A stretch of DNA of 64,000 bases from Allacma fusca (Eukaryota; Arthropoda; Collembola; Symphypleona; Sminthuridae): positions 34,138,801-34,202,800 of the forward strand of contig OX359247.1 of the NCBI GenBank assembly GCA_947179485.1. Direction: 5' to 3'. The notes under the pieces were generated by a model, which was not told where the DNA came from, did not search any database, and was given only the letters and a program-made list of their open reading frames with translations. Positions 45,748-56,399 of this stretch are shown one piece after another (position 1 is the stretch's first letter; every line of letters begins with the position of its first letter). The translations under genes and the position numbers were made by a program.

Positions 45748-47385
45748 GTTAAACCTTTAAATCAAGTACTTATGAACATGCGTGATTTCTCTTCTACACA
45801 TGTACATAAATACAAATAATTACATATAGTATATCCTAGTTTCTTTTTACCTGAAAATTTTCGCCATTTCGTCTAATAAGCTTCAAATCCAAAAAAGGTC
45901 CTTAAAGCATTGGAGGTCCTCCTATGGACTAGTGAGAATTGAAGGATTTTCCGAAAATATATGAAGATGTGTGTTGCAGATGATAGCCTTAAAAATTCGA
46001 AAAATACAATGAAATACGTGTAAACATGTAAATGACGCATATAATCTCTTTAATATGTGTACTTTAAATACTTTAACATATATTACAAGCTCAGGTTAAC
46101 AATATGTCACGAAAAAGATTTTCTCCATTTTGCTCAATATAATCTGGAAGAAAATATCCCATTCCCCCAATTCTAAGGAAACTTCCTGCTAGATTTTCTA
46201 AATATTACATTACCCTCAGTAATTAATCCCAGTACACATATTCGACCTCAGCGATCAAAGTAGTGAGGAAAGACAGAATTATTGTACTAATTACTTGAAA
46301 TTCGAGTTTTTAGACCCCCATTTGATAAAATAAATTTTTTCGCAACCAATTTTATACTTCCTCCAACGAAATACTTTATCATATATGTCAGTTTTAACAA
46401 TTACGGTTTTTGCGACTTAATCAAATTCAATGAATAAATTTTTAGTGATGGTTGGATATTTTCTACCTTCTAATTAGCTAAGATATAAAAAAATATTTTT
46501 GTGACACTTTCTACAATCTAGATATTAAACAACTCAGTTAATGGAATAAATACAGGTAAATTAATAGGTTTATTTTTTTTTCAATAAACCTAAGACAGAA
46601 AAATAATTAAGGAAAGCTCAAAACTTAATATTACCTCCAAGAAGTTTTATCCTTATGAACCAACAGAAACGATTAGTCGTATGTAGGTAAAATGGCACCT
46701 GTCAAAGACTAAGTTAAAACTGAGGCTCACAGGTGAGCCAACCCAGCTTTTAAAACCTGGAAGGTAATAACGGAGGTAACGGTTTAGGATACGGAAAGCG
46801 AGAGTGACGCGAAGCTACAAAGCAGGTAATGAAAGTGATAGTGATATACATAGTATGCATACGGTTCATATTTGTTAAGAGGTTATTGGGTACACATATA
46901 TACATATGTGGATGATTAAATATAAACGGAATCTTACAGTAATAAGGATTGTCTGGAAAAAATGCTTAGCAATTTTAGAATTCTGGGAAGGCAAACCAAC
47001 AAGGATACGTGTACTGATTGTGGGTCTTTACATTCGGCCACTGAATTCCTAAGGAGAACCGTTACATCCAGGCTGGAACGGCTTTTGGGTGTATCCAGGT
47101 GTAAAGATCCGTTATGTGAAGGATACGTTAAACCTATTGGTATGAAGGGATTGCCCATAAAATTTGAGGAACGCATCTGCTGGTCATTGATCTCTTAATT
47201 GCATGTATGTGTATTTTGGCAGGCATACGTTATGGTTTACATGAAACAAGGAGATGAATATACCCATTTACCGGTTTAAATAACAAAAGTTTTGACTTAA
47301 ATTTCTACAATTTCTGAATCTTGGCAGTTGTTATCATTGCTTCGAAGAAATAGCATTCTTCTTTCCAGCTTCTTGGTAAACAAAA
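45748..47385. other. shared upstream region of two divergent secreted genes
   Basis: 1.6 kb between the starts of the genes at 45747 (-) and 47386 (+). It should contain both promoters; no motif is called. An open frame at 46962-47198 (+) has no support from splice or domain. Confidence 0.4.
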
Positions 47386-48086
47386 ATGAATTTCAGGTAA
47401 CACTTGCTTCGCACAAATTATTTTCCCGTGTACAAATTCCCCGAAATTACACGTTGTTTCATTTGTAATAAATATTTCAAGATTTTAAGTTAAATAAGTA
47501 CTAAATAAGCCTAATGAGCTAAGACTACAGATAGTTGTTCTACATTATCTTAAGGGAGCGCAGATGTTTCATATTTTCAAGACATTTTTTTTTCAATTTT
47601 TACAGCACTACAATATTCTTGGCTGCTCTGGAAGTGCTGGCAATAATATACGTTTCTGCTGTTCGTGCTGAGAATGCAACTTTGGAAGACCCCGCTGAAC
47701 AAGTTGAAGTATTCAGTATGGAAAATGCATCAAACATTACAGAAGAGGATAAACAGTTCCCGGTGAGATTCTAATTATTGACCTGGTTTTAAAATACAAT
47801 GAATCTGCACGTGCAGTTGTTTCGTGTTATAGTATGTAGCAGCTGACTGATTCAAAACTGATAATTCCAGCTGGTGGAACCTTGTGCTGTTGTAACATGC
47901 AATAGGGCTAATCCTTATTGTTGCAAAGGCTATCACTGTTCAATCCAATTATTCCTTTTTGGTGGTTTGGGCTTCTGTCATTACAATCAGCCACCCCGGC
48001 CTGGTGCCATTCCTTTAATAGAAGCAAGCCCGGCTGCTGCTGGTGCTTCAGAAGGAATGAGTTCCGGGGAAGAAACATCATTTTAA
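47386..48086 (+). CDS. small secreted six-cysteine protein (isoform with exon 3a)
   Basis: Exon 1 is only 11 coding bases (47386-47396, M-N-F plus AG). Exon 2 (47606-47762) completes a signal peptide (FLAALEVLAIIYVSAVRA) and an acidic region with NAT and NIT sequons, ending in phase 0. Exon 3a (47871-48086) starts LVEPC and encodes six cysteines, C-x4-C-x6-CC-x4-C-x12-C, then a Pro/Ala/Ser tail. The total is 127 residues. The spacing fits a cystine-knot mini-domain; an extracellular role is inferred and the activity is unknown. A homologous exon 3b follows at 48190-48483. Confidence 0.78.
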
Positions 48087-48189
48087 ACATATAATTTGTT
48101 TGCCGAATGTACTTAAAAGGATTAGTAAACGAAAATGTATTTGTTAGTTCCAAATTGACAAGTTCCTAATACAACTTTTCGGATTTCAG

Positions 48190-48483
48190 TCTTGCTTTGG
48201 TCACCTTTGTCACCGATTTCATACTTTTGACACCTGCTGTCGTGGCTATTGGTGTATGGCACATATACATTTTGGGGGAATATGTGTACGAATACATGAA
48301 CATACAACACCTCCTCCCAAAAAAACGACCACACGTCCAACAACTACCACCCACCCAACAACAACTACTCGTCCAACAACAACCACCCGTCCAACAACTA
48401 CCACCCGTCCAACGACAACCACCCGTCCAACTACACTCCGCCCAACAACTGCTACAAATCCAAGACCTCATCCACAAAATTAA
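48190..48483 (+). CDS. alternative last exon 3b: six-cysteine module with Thr/Pro-rich tail
   Basis: After an acceptor (ggatttcag) the frame opens in phase 0 and encodes SC-FGHL-C-8-CC-RGYW-C-9-C, then a mucin-like tail of KTTTRPTTTT units ending at TAA 48483. The core CC-R-G-Y-W-C...F-G-G matches CC-K-G-Y-H-C...F-G-G of exon 3a, so the exons are tandem duplicates. Exon 2 of the gene (donor 47763, phase 0) can splice to either. No separate signal-peptide exon is seen between 48087 and 48189, so use as an alternative terminal exon is the simplest model. Confidence 0.62.
   Translation, partial: SCFGHLCHRFHTFDTCCRGYWCMAHIHFGGICVRIHEHTTPPPKKTTTRPTTTTHPTTTTRPTTTTRPTTTTRPTTTTRPTTLRPTTATNPRPHPQN
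48340..48445 (+). repeat. tandem repeat coding for TTTTRP units
   Basis: Repeats of CCAACAACTACCACCCGT (18 bp), about six copies with few changes, in the tail of exon 3b. Confidence 0.8.
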
Positions 48484-48766
48484 CCCTTACTTATATGCAG
48501 ATATACTCTCTCCTCAAAAAAACTATCATGAAAAGTTTAAGTTTATTTAAAAAAAAAACATGCTTCCAACAATTACTCAAATCTCTGAATACCTGTACCT
48601 AAACTTAAAACTTTGAAACATGAATTACTAAATTATTTTTTTCAATACAACAAATCCTCGCAGGGATATTCTACGTAACAGCGGTAGATCATTATGTAAC
48701 ATCTCAATATTTTATAGGATTCCGTCCCTTTAAGATACTGCCAGTCAAAATTCAAATGACCACTAA

Positions 48767-50030
48767 TCAATTCGCACTTCCGCTCTCAACATAATGGTTC
48801 TTATACAAGTGCAAAGCATACAAATGTTTCTCTACATGATTCTGCACATCCTCATACTGTTCATACAGTAAGTCACAAATCAAACATAAATAGAACTCCT
48901 CTTCACCCCCATGTTTCTTATATACTTCCTCTTGACGAAGATCTACATCTGCTTTCACACAGATTTCACATGCAACTTCAATACTCTCGGATAAATGTAC
49001 ACCGCTGGTCGCACTATAAGCATTCTCTGCATAATCCCATGGATGAGAATTCGACGATACATCGGACTCATCATTTCCTTTTTTGAATGACCATTTCCCG
49101 ACATATCGGGCGATTCGTCTAGCGTACGGGGCTATAATAAAAATGTATTTATAATAAAAATATATACAATCACATTCCACTTAAAGTACCCCTTGTAAGA
49201 ATCATGAATCATCCGTAACTTATTGCTGATTTTACCTCGAGAGGACCTCATAATTTTACGCTTCTGTCCTAGTTCCCCATGATTTGCTTTTGAACTTGAG
49301 ATGTCATACTGATGCTCCCTAAAATGATCAGTCTCCATCCTTCTGTCTTGGTTGTTCACCTCCAGGTGGTTGAGCACCGAACCAGGAGCAATACTCTCTT
49401 CCATCTGATTTCTTTCGCTAAGTTTCCGATAACTTCTCTCAATTTGGAATCTTCCGCTGTCTGATACGCAGTGGTTTTGCTTCGAATAACTCCACCCGCT
49501 GGAACAACTTTCCTATAAATTGCGAATATTAAAATACAGTCAATCTGATTCCATCTGCAATCTGCTAACTGTAAGTTCAAAATCCAAGCTTATTAACTAA
49601 TCTCAAGTATAACAAACGTTTCAGCAGCTTGAAATGAAGCAATTATTACAAATTCCATCTTGTAACTTTAGCAATTTTCTTTTGATCTTCCTGTCCAGAA
49701 TCAGGAAGCTTATACTTGATTATTTTGTTGTAATAAAAGTACGTCAACGTTGTACCACAAGCTGATTATAGATAATAAAAATAATTGAAAAAAAAACAGT
49801 CACATTACAAACCTTCTTGACTTCAACCTCAACTTCAACATAATCAGATGTGGCAGCTTTCGAATCCAGAGCTTCAATGATTGCGCAAGTCAGCATTTGG
49901 CTTCTTGTCTGATTGTGAGACAGTTGTTGTTGTTGTTGTTGTTGCTGCTGAATCCAAAAACAGTTGCAATTAGCTAAAGTGCACTCCTGGAATGATCGCG
50001 TGGGTAGAGCCAGAAAGTGAGATTTTTTCC
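48767..50030 (-). CDS. C2H2-type zinc-finger protein, last three exons
   Basis: Exons 50030-49813, 49512-49236 and 49131-48767 join in phases 0 and 1 to about 286 residues; the 5' end is not found (the first exon listed begins at an acceptor). The first exon has a Cys cluster (CTLANCNCFW) followed by a polyglutamine run encoded by CAA/CAG. The middle is charged and Ser-rich with a basic KRKIMRSSR patch. The last exon has CEICVKAD and a finger-like C-x2-C-x12-H-x3-H (CLICDLLYEQ..HVEKH). A nuclear role is inferred. No orthologue is recognised. Confidence 0.58.
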
Positions 50031-50555
50031 CTGTATCGAACAATTAAAAAAATATAGTTATTCATAAAAGGTGTTCATTTACTACATAAGTTTATATTGG
50101 CGTTAAATACACATATGAGCACTTTCGAGTAAACTTCACATTTAAAATAATTACTACGAGCGTACCAGTGACTCCGAATACCTAACCGTTACAATTTACA
50201 ATGACGAATAATGAAAGGAATAAATAAAGGATAGTAATAAAATTAATAATTACCTCACTCAAAACATTGCCATGATATTTGCTGTTTCTGCCAGACAATG
50301 CATTAACGTTTGCAGTGATCATGTAATAAATGCTAAAATACTTACTAACAGTAGCACAATATTATCTCATTATGCCCCAATGCTGTTTTTACTAATAATA
50401 ACTGCACAAGGACGATTTAGAATTATTTTAGTTGCATTCATAAATGACTTAAAATAGACCTTTTTTCCAATTTCAATTCAATGCGAGTATCATAATAATC
50501 TTATATTGAATAAGAATTGATACATTGAATTGGACGATGGGTGGAATAATGTGAG
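50031..50555. other. non-coding, no exon seen
   Basis: Possibly intron or upstream region of the zinc-finger gene; no further exon identified. Confidence 0.4.
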
Positions 50556-50557
50556 TA

Positions 50558-50885
50558 GCCTATTCTCGCCAGTATAAAAAGGTGCTCACTGCTCACCATT
50601 CAACGTCATAATGGGTTGCCGCTTTGTTCGACTCACAATCAGCTTCTGAGGTCATGAAAGCCCGGATATTTGCAGTTAAGGGGCTCACCACCGTGGCGCA
50701 GCATACGCATTTCTCTGCGCAAGCCTTACTTATTGTTAGTAGGCTCTTCGCGAGCACCCTATGATGTTAGTGTGGGTGCGCAACACCGAGGAGCACAAGC
50801 TTCGCTCTGCGCTAACATTCCCATTCCCAGCATACGCATCGCTTCGGCGCTGCATACGCTGCACCATACACTGGCAAGAATAGGG
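50558..50885. mobile_element. TA-flanked MITE, relatively GC-rich
   Basis: 328 bp with inverted ends GCCTATTCTCGCCAGTATA and, inverted, CCCTATTCTTGCCAGTGTA, each bordered by TA (50556-50557, 50886-50887). The interior is richer in G+C than its surroundings and repeats GCGCAGCATACGCAT and GCTTCG-type words. Tc1/mariner-type targeting is inferred. Confidence 0.7.
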
Positions 50886-50895
50886 TACTCATTTT

Positions 50896-52105
50896 TAGGG
50901 TGGAGTCAGCCCACTAGTAAATAGCCTTGTCCGTACGTCCGCACGTCTATGTGTCCCTACGCACGATAACTCAAAAACCGCTGGTCCGATTTCAATGAAA
51001 TTTTATGTGGACATTACTTGTATCAAAATTAGGCATTGGCATATCGGTCATTTTTTAAATATCGTTAATATCGTTATCGTTCATCCTAAAAATGACGATA
51101 ACGATATCGAAGGACGATATAACGATATTTATTTCAATTTGAAACGCAACAGTTAATATAGAAAATGCAAAAATTATAGACCAAAACTGCCAAAGTATTG
51201 ATGATTAGTTAAATACTCAATTTATTACTACTGTTTATGACAAAAAGTGCCCCAAAATGCATTGTTCAAAAAATTATCAAAGAACTTTGCTTTTTACTGA
51301 TCCCGTTCCGAAGAGACTATAGTTGGTATAAACTGAATGAAAACTGGTGCTGACAATGAGGATTTACGTAAAGCAAACCAAGTATATTTTAACCCCACCA
51401 ACAATATAATTGTGATTCATTTTTCTGAAACTGATGAGGACAATAAGGAATCACGGAGGTTCCACCAAGTATGCTTGGATTCCAGAAGAAAAAAGCTTGG
51501 TATTAATTAAAGAAAACCTGATTTTGAAAATGAGCAATCCCGTAAGATACACCTAGTATGTTTTAAGAAAACCATGAATTTACATGGTATTATTATGAGC
51601 TGCCTGACTGTTTTGAATTAGTGAACAGACATTACAATGTTGGAGGCGAAACAGTATTTGGGGAGCTATAGTGTACCGTTTTTGGAAACTAAACCAGGTA
51701 TTTACGATATGGAAACTGACCGATAGATCGTTCAAAGTTTACGATAATTATCGTTCAATATCGTTTGGAAAAATGTACGATATGGACGATAATATCGTAT
51801 GGCTATATCGGTATGCCAATGCCTAATCAAAATTAAGGCTAAGTTCGTAGTTGGTTGAAATTGGCAGGATAGTTTTTTAGAAAAAAATTATTGAAATTTT
51901 GGACTTCAAGTCAAATGACAGTTATCTCCAAAACTACTGAATGCATTTCAATGAAATTTTTTGTGAATATTGCTTATGTAAATAGTAATGGTTACTGTCT
52001 ATGTGGTTGAAATCGGCCCGATATTGTTTTCGAAAACAATTCTGAAATTTTGAAAGAAAACTCAAAATTCGCCCTACTTTGACGGCGGTAGCTGACGCCA
52101 CCCTA
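50896..52105. repeat. TAGGGTGG(A/C)GTCAGC-ended repeat, interrupted by MITE
   Basis: Inverted ends TAGGGTGGAGTCAGC (50896-50910) and GCTGACGCCACCCTA (52091-52105). These ends resemble the GGGCTGACGCCGCCCTAAA ends at 13618-13640 and 62980-63001. Inside, GATTTCAATGAAATTTT and a related TGCATTTCAATGAAATTTT occur twice. It is split by the hAT MITE at 51030-51825. Confidence 0.6.
51030..51825. mobile_element. hAT-type MITE, family 7 (ATATCGTT subterminal repeats)
   Basis: 796 bp; termini TAGGCATTGGCATATCGGTC and, inverted, TAGGCATTGGCATACCGATA. Perfect 8-bp duplication ATCAAAAT (51022-51029, 51826-51833). End regions are dense in ACGATAT and TATCGTT words. Confidence 0.9.
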
Positions 52106-53915
52106 CCCGAAGCCTCAAATTATCGTGTAGCGAGCGATGATTTTTTATTCCATTCATTGTCCGATTCAGCCATACTACATAAAAATCCGTATTGTGTAAA
52201 AATGTACGGAATTCCACTCCGAGCAAAATAAAGTATTAGCTTCCTGACAGGAATATCTAAACAAAAAATATTAATATGAACATTACACCTCTAGTTACGT
52301 AATCTAACCAATGTACTTGTAATTAAGCTTCAAGCTAATAATAGATTCCAAGAATAACTTCCACAAAGTCATTGGGGTTAACGATGGCAACGTCAGCAAA
52401 AAAAAAGGCTTACGAGACGGTACATATGGTTATGTGTTGTAAGACCTGAAGCTGAAGTAATTTGTTCAAATATAGTTTGAAACTATAAGCTATCTGCTAA
52501 AAAGAACAAAAATTGCCCCAGATTTTGTTCCTACAAAGTATTCTTCGTAAGAATGACACAAAATATATGTATATAAATAGTGTTGGAGTACTTAAGCAAG
52601 TTTTAAATACGAACCGGTCCATTAAGTCCATAACCACAACTAGTGCTGGAATTTAATTGTTACAGTTTTGTTACTTACTTTGTATTTTGTTGCAAGAACA
52701 GCAACAAAATCACAACTCATTTATTTTCGTCGAACAAAACAACAGTACTGCAAACCCAACAACAACTTAACTAAATGTTACTGTAATGTTCACTGTTAGA
52801 CCTCATCGAAAGTTCCGCTTGGGACATTAATTAAAATTTGGTTTTTCAAAGAATGAGGCTCAAGTTTTTAATTGGGTACAAGTTTCGATCTAAGTTTACA
52901 CTTGAATTTTGATTCGAGTTTTAACTTAGATAATTCACGTATGGATTCAATTTCAGGTTCGAATTATAATTTGGATTCAGGTTTGAATTGAATTTCAGGT
53001 TAGGAAACAAGTTCAAGCTTGAACTTGGATTCGAGTTTTATTTTAGTTTCACGTTCGGATTACACATCGGGTTCGGATCTAATTTCAAGTTTGAATTGAA
53101 TTTCAGGTTCGGATCTAAGTTACAGAGAGTCGGCTTACTGTAAAAGGAAATTCAGCTTCATCCTACAAATGTACAACCACAACTACAACACAAATATTAC
53201 ATGCAACAACAACAAAATCCAAGTGTGTCAAAAATTAAGAAACAACTCTTTTTGTGAAAAGTTCGCTCACAACAGCAACAAAACTAACACCAAATGACAG
53301 CACTAACCACAACCAGCAGAGCAACAACATGCGACAAATAAAAAAAGGACGACACCAACGTGCATTGATTTGAATCCGACTTTAGCATTTGATTATGTAA
53401 TAAATTCTTCAATTAAATAACAGGTTAGGTTGCAATAATTCTTTTTATTCGTTGCTCATTCAACAATATAGCAATTTAATTTTGAACCTACCATTGTGAC
53501 TGACTGATTCCATCTTGACTAAAAAATGTGGTAAGGATACTTTAGCTGTGGTAGTGTTGTTCCTTACCAACTCCAAATGGTAGACGTATACCTTGTACTG
53601 TATGAACTTCAATGGCTACAGCACAGTAAGTGACCACTGACCACGTCCCTTGCCCTACGCTTAATTAAGCATTGGTACGTTCACAGTGCATGTTAGCGAT
53701 TGAAGCAACCCTCACGGAATATTTCTTTCAACTACTAAACACTACGCATATTCTTATTAAGCGCGAATTACGATTAACGTTAACATTTTAATGGGGATGT
53801 TTTAACGTTTTAGGTCGTCTGCAAGACGGAATTTCAAAGTCGATTCGGAATATCTTTATCGGAATGGTTAAGCTGACCCGCCTGATTTTAAATGAAATCG
53901 GAAATATATATAAAA
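52106..53915. other. non-coding, with degenerate GGTTCGAATTT patch
   Basis: No gene seen. Positions 52855-53120 hold a degenerate array of GGTTTGAATTGAATTTCA-like words. A CAACAACA-rich stretch runs through 53165-53345. Confidence 0.45.
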
Positions 53916-54196
53916 CTAGTAAAAGCCCTGTGCTTCACAGGGACAATTACTTGAAGAGGTGGTAGTGTGATTGTAGAAATTAAAAGTCAAACGGCTTGCG
54001 AATCAAGCCCTGTCGTAGAGACTTGTTCACTAAATCGTGCGCACTTATATTAAGAGTAGCGCTTTAAATAAATAGTGCTCGTTAATAATAAGGAGTGCTT
54101 GGCGTGCCACCTTTTGGGCGTTGTGTGATGTACTTGAACTATGAAAGTGCGAAACTTTAAATAAAGGGACAGGAAGTGCTCTTTAATAATAAAGGA
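53916..54196 (-). mobile_element. short Helitron-like element, copy 2
   Basis: Reverse-complement relative of 20701-20980: on the minus strand it starts TCCTTTATTATTAAAGAG after an A and ends with the CTGTGAAGCACAG hairpin and CTAG followed by T. Same length within 1 bp; many point differences show the two copies are old. Confidence 0.83.
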
Positions 54197-54687
54197 TGAC
54201 AAAAAGCGAACCCTTTGACCCTCGTGAGCAAGGAAATAAGAATATTTAGAAATATATTTGTATAATAATATAATATTCTACTTCCCTTGCTCGTTAGCAT
54301 TTTGTAGTTTTAACAACATTGGGGCAAGTTGATACAACGCATGGATGCATGGTACAAAATTACTGCTACGGGAAAACGTAACGCTGTGATACTTTTATAT
54401 TAAAAGCCTTCAGAGCTGAAACCAAACTGGCAAAACGGGGAGTTGAAGCAAGTAAAATGAAGTTGGTGTAAGTACTTTATAAAGTCAATAAAATTAAACC
54501 ATTTTTGAAAAGTATTCGACCGTGGAAATTGCTTAATATGCATTTTTATTAATGTTCTCAAATAACGACAACGAGTAAGAACTTTTTCGATGGAACAAAT
54601 CCGAAAAGCTTAGTGGAGTATAGATTTGAAAGAAAATGGTGTACTCGTTGTAAGAGACAGGGATGGAAATGAGTTTAATATAAATTA
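54197..54687. other. downstream region of CAP gene
   Basis: AT-rich sequence, presumably containing the 3' UTR of the CAP gene; no other gene seen. Confidence 0.4.
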
Positions 54688-56399
54688 TTAGTTTAATTCT
54701 CTTGGGACATTCTTTGTGTATTCCTCCAAAGAAAGGATATTCCCGGCTGGAGCGTAGAAAGCCACAACGACGTTCCCATTCTTCTTGGTAACGTAGCCGA
54801 TTCCAAGTTTGGTGGAATTCTTCCATACCAATTGGCTAAATAGATTTGCATCGTTCGGAGATGACAAGGGATTGTTCCAGTTGTACACTGACTTGGCTGC
54901 GTACCACTGGCCAATGGCCTTTTCAACGGCTTCCTGGGATGAGAGAGTGAATCCGGAGAATCGGAAGATGTTTTGTCCCGTGGAAGTTCTGGATTTGGGC
55001 TTCCCGCTAGCTAAAGATTCCGCGTATCTTTGGGCATCTAAGGAGAGCTGAACATCGTGTATGAAAGTGAGTAATTTTAGTCAAATAAAATTTTGTGCTC
55101 ATAATTTGTATTAAAATAACATTTTTTGATTTACTTCATCATCCAGGACTAAATCAGGACTGCCGTGCTTGCTACGAAAGGAATTATGAAGATCGAGGGC
55201 CACTTTTTGAATATCTCGTTCAGATAATTCTATGAGGGTATTCGGCAATTAGTAGCAATTCTTGTCGAAGTCGAAACAGCTTCTTTTAGATTTTTTTTCT
55301 TGGAAATAACTATTGACATGACTGTGTCTTACCAGCAACGGGTCCTTTATCTGAAGGGCTCTCGGGGACTTTCCTCGTTGTGTACCGAGTTGGGGTTTCG
55401 GTAGTTGTAACTTTCGTTGTTGTGAATGATATCGGAGTTGTGGTTGTTGAGGTAAATCTTCTGGGTGGTAATACCCCTGAAGCAGAATCCGAGTGGAAAC
55501 TCTGGAGGATTTAAAATTGAGCGAGTACTGTAAGGATATACTATGGACTCAACATCCATGCCCAGTATCCAAAATGTACTTACATTGCTTAAAACGTTTT
55601 CATGGAAATATCCCATAACATTCCCTGGTGGGTCGTACATTGCAACAATAACAGCCCGGTCGCCATTTTTCCCCACACCAATCCCGAAAAGCTTCGTAGA
55701 TCGCCATACCATCTGGGTAAACGTTGATAAAGTTGGATTGATGTAGTCGTGAGACTTGGCCTTGCTGTACCAAGAGTCAACGGCGGATTCCACTAATTCC
55801 GTGTCATTAGGCAGAGCACCACCACGTGCATTTAGCTCGAAAAAATTTTGCCCATATTTTAATCCTCGTTTGGGGTTTAAAGGCAAATTGTTTCTTGCCA
55901 AGTACGTTGCGTACCCTTGTGCAGCTATTTGAAGCTAGAAATCATAACGTAATTTATACTACAAAATCGCCTGGAACAAATCAGTAAAATCTGTAGAGTT
56001 GACAAACAAAGGAAAATAAAAATAGCGTCCGTGATTATTAAATTACTGCAAAATAATTCCTTCAGAAATTAAGAGCTAAAAAATCTTACGTCTTCATCTA
56101 GCACCAGAGCTGGAGCTCCATGCAGAGTTCGATGATTGTTGTGAAGGTTCAATGCCACTATTTCGTAGTCATCGGAATCTGCAAGACGTTGAAAACGTAG
56201 GATTAATTTCAGAATTTATTCATTTTTTGTTCACGGAGAAATTTTAAAATGTACAAAATATGATTGAGACCTGCTGCGTAGTCTGTTAAAATCCTGTCAT
56301 TAAAAATAACAATAAACAATAGAAAATAATACCTAATCCTGAAGACGGTATTGCTGCGTGGGCCAAAATGAACGCCAAAAGGCAGACCAATAGCTTCAT
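54688..56399 (-). CDS. secreted protein with two CAP (SCP/TAPS) domains
   Basis: Six exons, 56399-56333, 56178-56090, 55934-55584, 55501-55333, 55232-55135 and 55047-54688, join with matching phases to 377 residues. A signal peptide (MKLLVCLLAFILAHA) is followed by CAP domain 1 (about 23-169: LNLHNNHR, YGQNFF, FTQMVWRST, VAMYDPPGN), a Thr-rich linker (170-225, RFTSTTTTPISFTTTK) and CAP domain 2 (226-377: LDLHNSFR, TGQNIF, FSQLVWKNS, VAFYAPAGN). CAP proteins are extracellular and bind lipids, peptides or cell surfaces. In both domains the usual Glu of GEN is Gln, and the usual His before the TQ-VW block is Thr or Leu, so the classical metal-binding site looks lost. The two domains share exon structure (an intron after LDED/LDDE), so they arose by internal duplication. 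Confidence 0.88.

Noticed and set aside
46962..47198. 78-codon open frame (+) with several cysteines as another six-cysteine gene
   Set aside because: The cysteine spacing does not fit the module, and there is no signal peptide or matching intron phase.
48166..48477. Cys/Trp/Gly-rich 103-codon frame on the minus strand
   Set aside because: It is the antisense reading of the Thr/Pro repeat in exon 3b.
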